Positions 62,998 through 64,000 of a stretch of DNA of 64,000 nt are shown piece after piece. The position numbers and the translations under genes are program-made. The notes below the pieces were generated by a model. It searched no databases. It was given only the letters and a program-made list of their open reading frames with translations, and had not been told where the DNA came from. Origin of the DNA: Dyella lutea (GTDB lineage: Bacteria; Pseudomonadota; Gammaproteobacteria; Xanthomonadales; Rhodanobacteraceae); the NCBI RefSeq assembly GCF_024158035.1, contig NZ_JAMZEK010000005.1, positions 124,001 to 188,000 on the forward strand, in the 5' to 3' direction. The number at the start of each line of letters is the position of its first letter. The stretch's first letter is position 1.

Positions 62998-63900
62998 GTG
63001 GAGCAGCAGATCGACATCGCGACGATCGACGCACCGTGCTGGGGCACGGTCGGCGCCGGGCGCTGCCGGGGTGGGCGACCCAGCCAGCAGGACGACCTGG
63101 TGTGCCTGCACGATCCGCTCTCCTCCACCTGGCTGCTGGTATTGGCCGACGGCATGGGCGGGGAGGGTGCCGGCGAGCTGGCTTCGGCGGGGGTGATCGC
63201 CGCCGCGAAGTCGCTCTGGACGCGGAGTGACTGGCGCAACCTGCCCGGCGCCGTGTTCCTCGAGCAGTTCTGCCAGGACGCGCATCTCGAATTGCTGCGA
63301 CGTGGGGCGTCGCTGGCCAATGCCTCGCCCCGCGCGACCGTCGTGGCGCTGCTTCTGAAGGGCCGACACGCCTTCTGGGCCCATGTCGGCGACAGTCGCC
63401 TCTACCGTATCGAGCACCACCGCGTCGTGGGCTGCACGGAGGACCACAGTCTGGTGCAGGAGCGCGTCCGGCGCGGCGAACTGGCCGCCGACCAGGCGGG
63501 CAGCGCGCCGGACCAGCATCAGTTGCTGCGGGGGCTGGGCGGAGCGCGTCGGCCGGAGGTCGAGCACGGCTACGCGCCGCGGCGGCGTGACCAGCGCTTC
63601 GCCCTGTGCAGCGATGGCGTGTGGGCGCATCTGTCCGGACCGGAGCTGGCCGCGTTCACCGACTATGCCGACCCATCGCTCGCCGTGCGCGAGGCGCTCT
63701 CGCTGGTGCTGCGCCGGGGAGGGGGAGAAGGCGACAATGCCGCCCTCATCCTGGTCCGTGCGGAGCCGGCCCCTTTTCACCTGCTCGCGTCGATGCGGCG
63801 CGCATGGTCCAGGGTCCTTGGCAGGTTCGCCGTCCCCGGGCATACCCGTGCCCCATCTTCCGGTCGACAGGTTTCGTTGCATGACTCTGAGCCACGTTGA
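62998..63900 (+). CDS. PP2C-family serine/threonine phosphatase
   Basis: A 300-residue protein from a GTG at 62998 with GGAGGGG ~12 bases upstream. PP2C motifs are SQQDD near residue 30, VLADGMGGEGAGELAS (Mn ligand Asp), ASPRATVVALLL, FWAHVGDSRLYRI, CSDGVWAHL (metal Asp) and GGEGDNAALIL (metal Asp). Bacterial members reverse Hanks-type kinase phosphorylation, often with a cognate kinase nearby; none is inside the window. Its end overlaps the following lipoprotein gene. Confidence 0.9.
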   Translation: MEQQIDIATIDAPCWGTVGAGRCRGGRPSQQDDLVCLHDPLSSTWLLVLADGMGGEGAGELASAGVIAAAKSLWTRSDWRNLPGAVFLEQFCQDAHLELLRRGASLANASPRATVVALLLKGRHAFWAHVGDSRLYRIEHHRVVGCTEDHSLVQERVRRGELAADQAGSAPDQHQLLRGLGGARRPEVEHGYAPRRRDQRFALCSDGVWAHLSGPELAAFTDYADPSLAVREALSLVLRRGGGEGDNAALILVRAEPAPFHLLASMRRAWSRVLGRFAVPGHTRAPSSGRQVSLHDSEPR

Positions 63901-64000
63901 TTCTTCCACCCGTCATGTGCCTGGTTCGGCCCGGCGCCTGGTCTGGCTGCCCATGCTGCTGGCCCTCGGCGGCTGTGCCCAGCTGCAGGGCCTGTTGCAT
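63881..64000 (+). CDS. Lipoprotein, N-terminal fragment (runs off the window)
   Basis: 40 codons visible. MTLSHVDSSTRHVPGSARRL is followed by a hydrophobic stretch ending in a lipobox LALGGC, so a lipid-anchored protein is predicted. The rest of the gene is outside the window. It overlaps the phosphatase gene end by 20 bases in another frame and is probably cotranscribed with it. Confidence 0.6.
   Translation, partial: MTLSHVDSSTRHVPGSARRLVWLPMLLALGGCAQLQGLLH

Overview
The window is a chromosomal segment of a high-GC gammaproteobacterium. It is most likely a xanthomonad of the Rhodanobacteraceae/Xanthomonadaceae type (Rhodanobacter, Dyella, Frateuria, Luteibacter and relatives). The support is a Clp/Crp regulator beside the trpGDC genes and speD, the coq7-rplM-rpsI order, the zapA-6S RNA-fau and ygfB-pepP neighbourhoods, large TonB-dependent receptors, and xanthomonad-style palindromic repeats. 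I have assigned no species.

Layout. (1) 1-1.6 kb: the 3' end of trpE, a predicted exported chorismate-lyase-fold protein and a small unknown gene. (2) 1.7-11.7 kb: recC-recB-recD, interrupted between recB and recD by a lower-GC AAA-type ATPase gene that overlaps recD by ATGA and is preceded by an AT-rich palindrome. (3) 11.8-31.8 kb: two divergent gene arrays facing away from a shared control region near 23.7 kb. Leftward lie a transglutaminase-like protein, a TonB-dependent receptor, diaminopimelate decarboxylase, an M19 dipeptidase, two beta-lactamase-fold hydrolases, a VanX-type dipeptidase and an AmpD-type amidase lipoprotein. Rightward lie a DUF819 membrane protein, an NlpC/P60 hydrolase, L-Ala-D/L-Glu epimerase, an RpiR regulator, an L,D-transpeptidase, a dicarboxylate/amino-acid symporter and a DauA-like D-amino-acid dehydrogenase. 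Together these read as a pathway that takes peptidoglycan stem peptides apart and converts L-Ala, D-Glu, meso-DAP and D-Ala into central metabolites. (4) 32-43.2 kb: a glycan locus with glucokinase, TonB-dependent receptor, APC permease, GH2 exo-beta-D-glucosaminidase, LacI regulator and sulfotransferase. It is followed by a deletion-riddled pseudogene of the DauA-like enzyme. (5) 43.9-64 kb: conserved housekeeping genes. These are trpGDC, an HAD phosphatase, clp, speD, coq7, rplM-rpsI, tRNA-Gln(CTG), rpiA, an EVE protein, fau, 6S RNA, zapA, a ZapB-like coiled coil, ygfB, pepP, cydP (small), cydAB of the cyanide-insensitive type, pepQ, PilZ and DUF1631 proteins, a PP2C phosphatase and the start of a lipoprotein gene.

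The trpE end and trpGDC are about 43.7 kb apart. The recBCD block, the peptidoglycan locus and the glycan locus therefore all sit between parts of one biosynthetic pathway, which makes this interval look like the variable part of an otherwise conserved neighbourhood. Three kinds of palindromic repeat (GTAGGAGCGCACC, ATTCCCGC and CCCTCACCCC/CCCTCTCCCC types) occur in the gaps of the accessory part. Two of them reach the start codons of neighbouring genes.

The best candidates for something undescribed are the ATPase embedded in the recBCD operon, and the receptor plus DUF819 protein as outer- and inner-membrane importers for muropeptides. All functional calls come from reading the sequence and recognising motifs; no database search was run.
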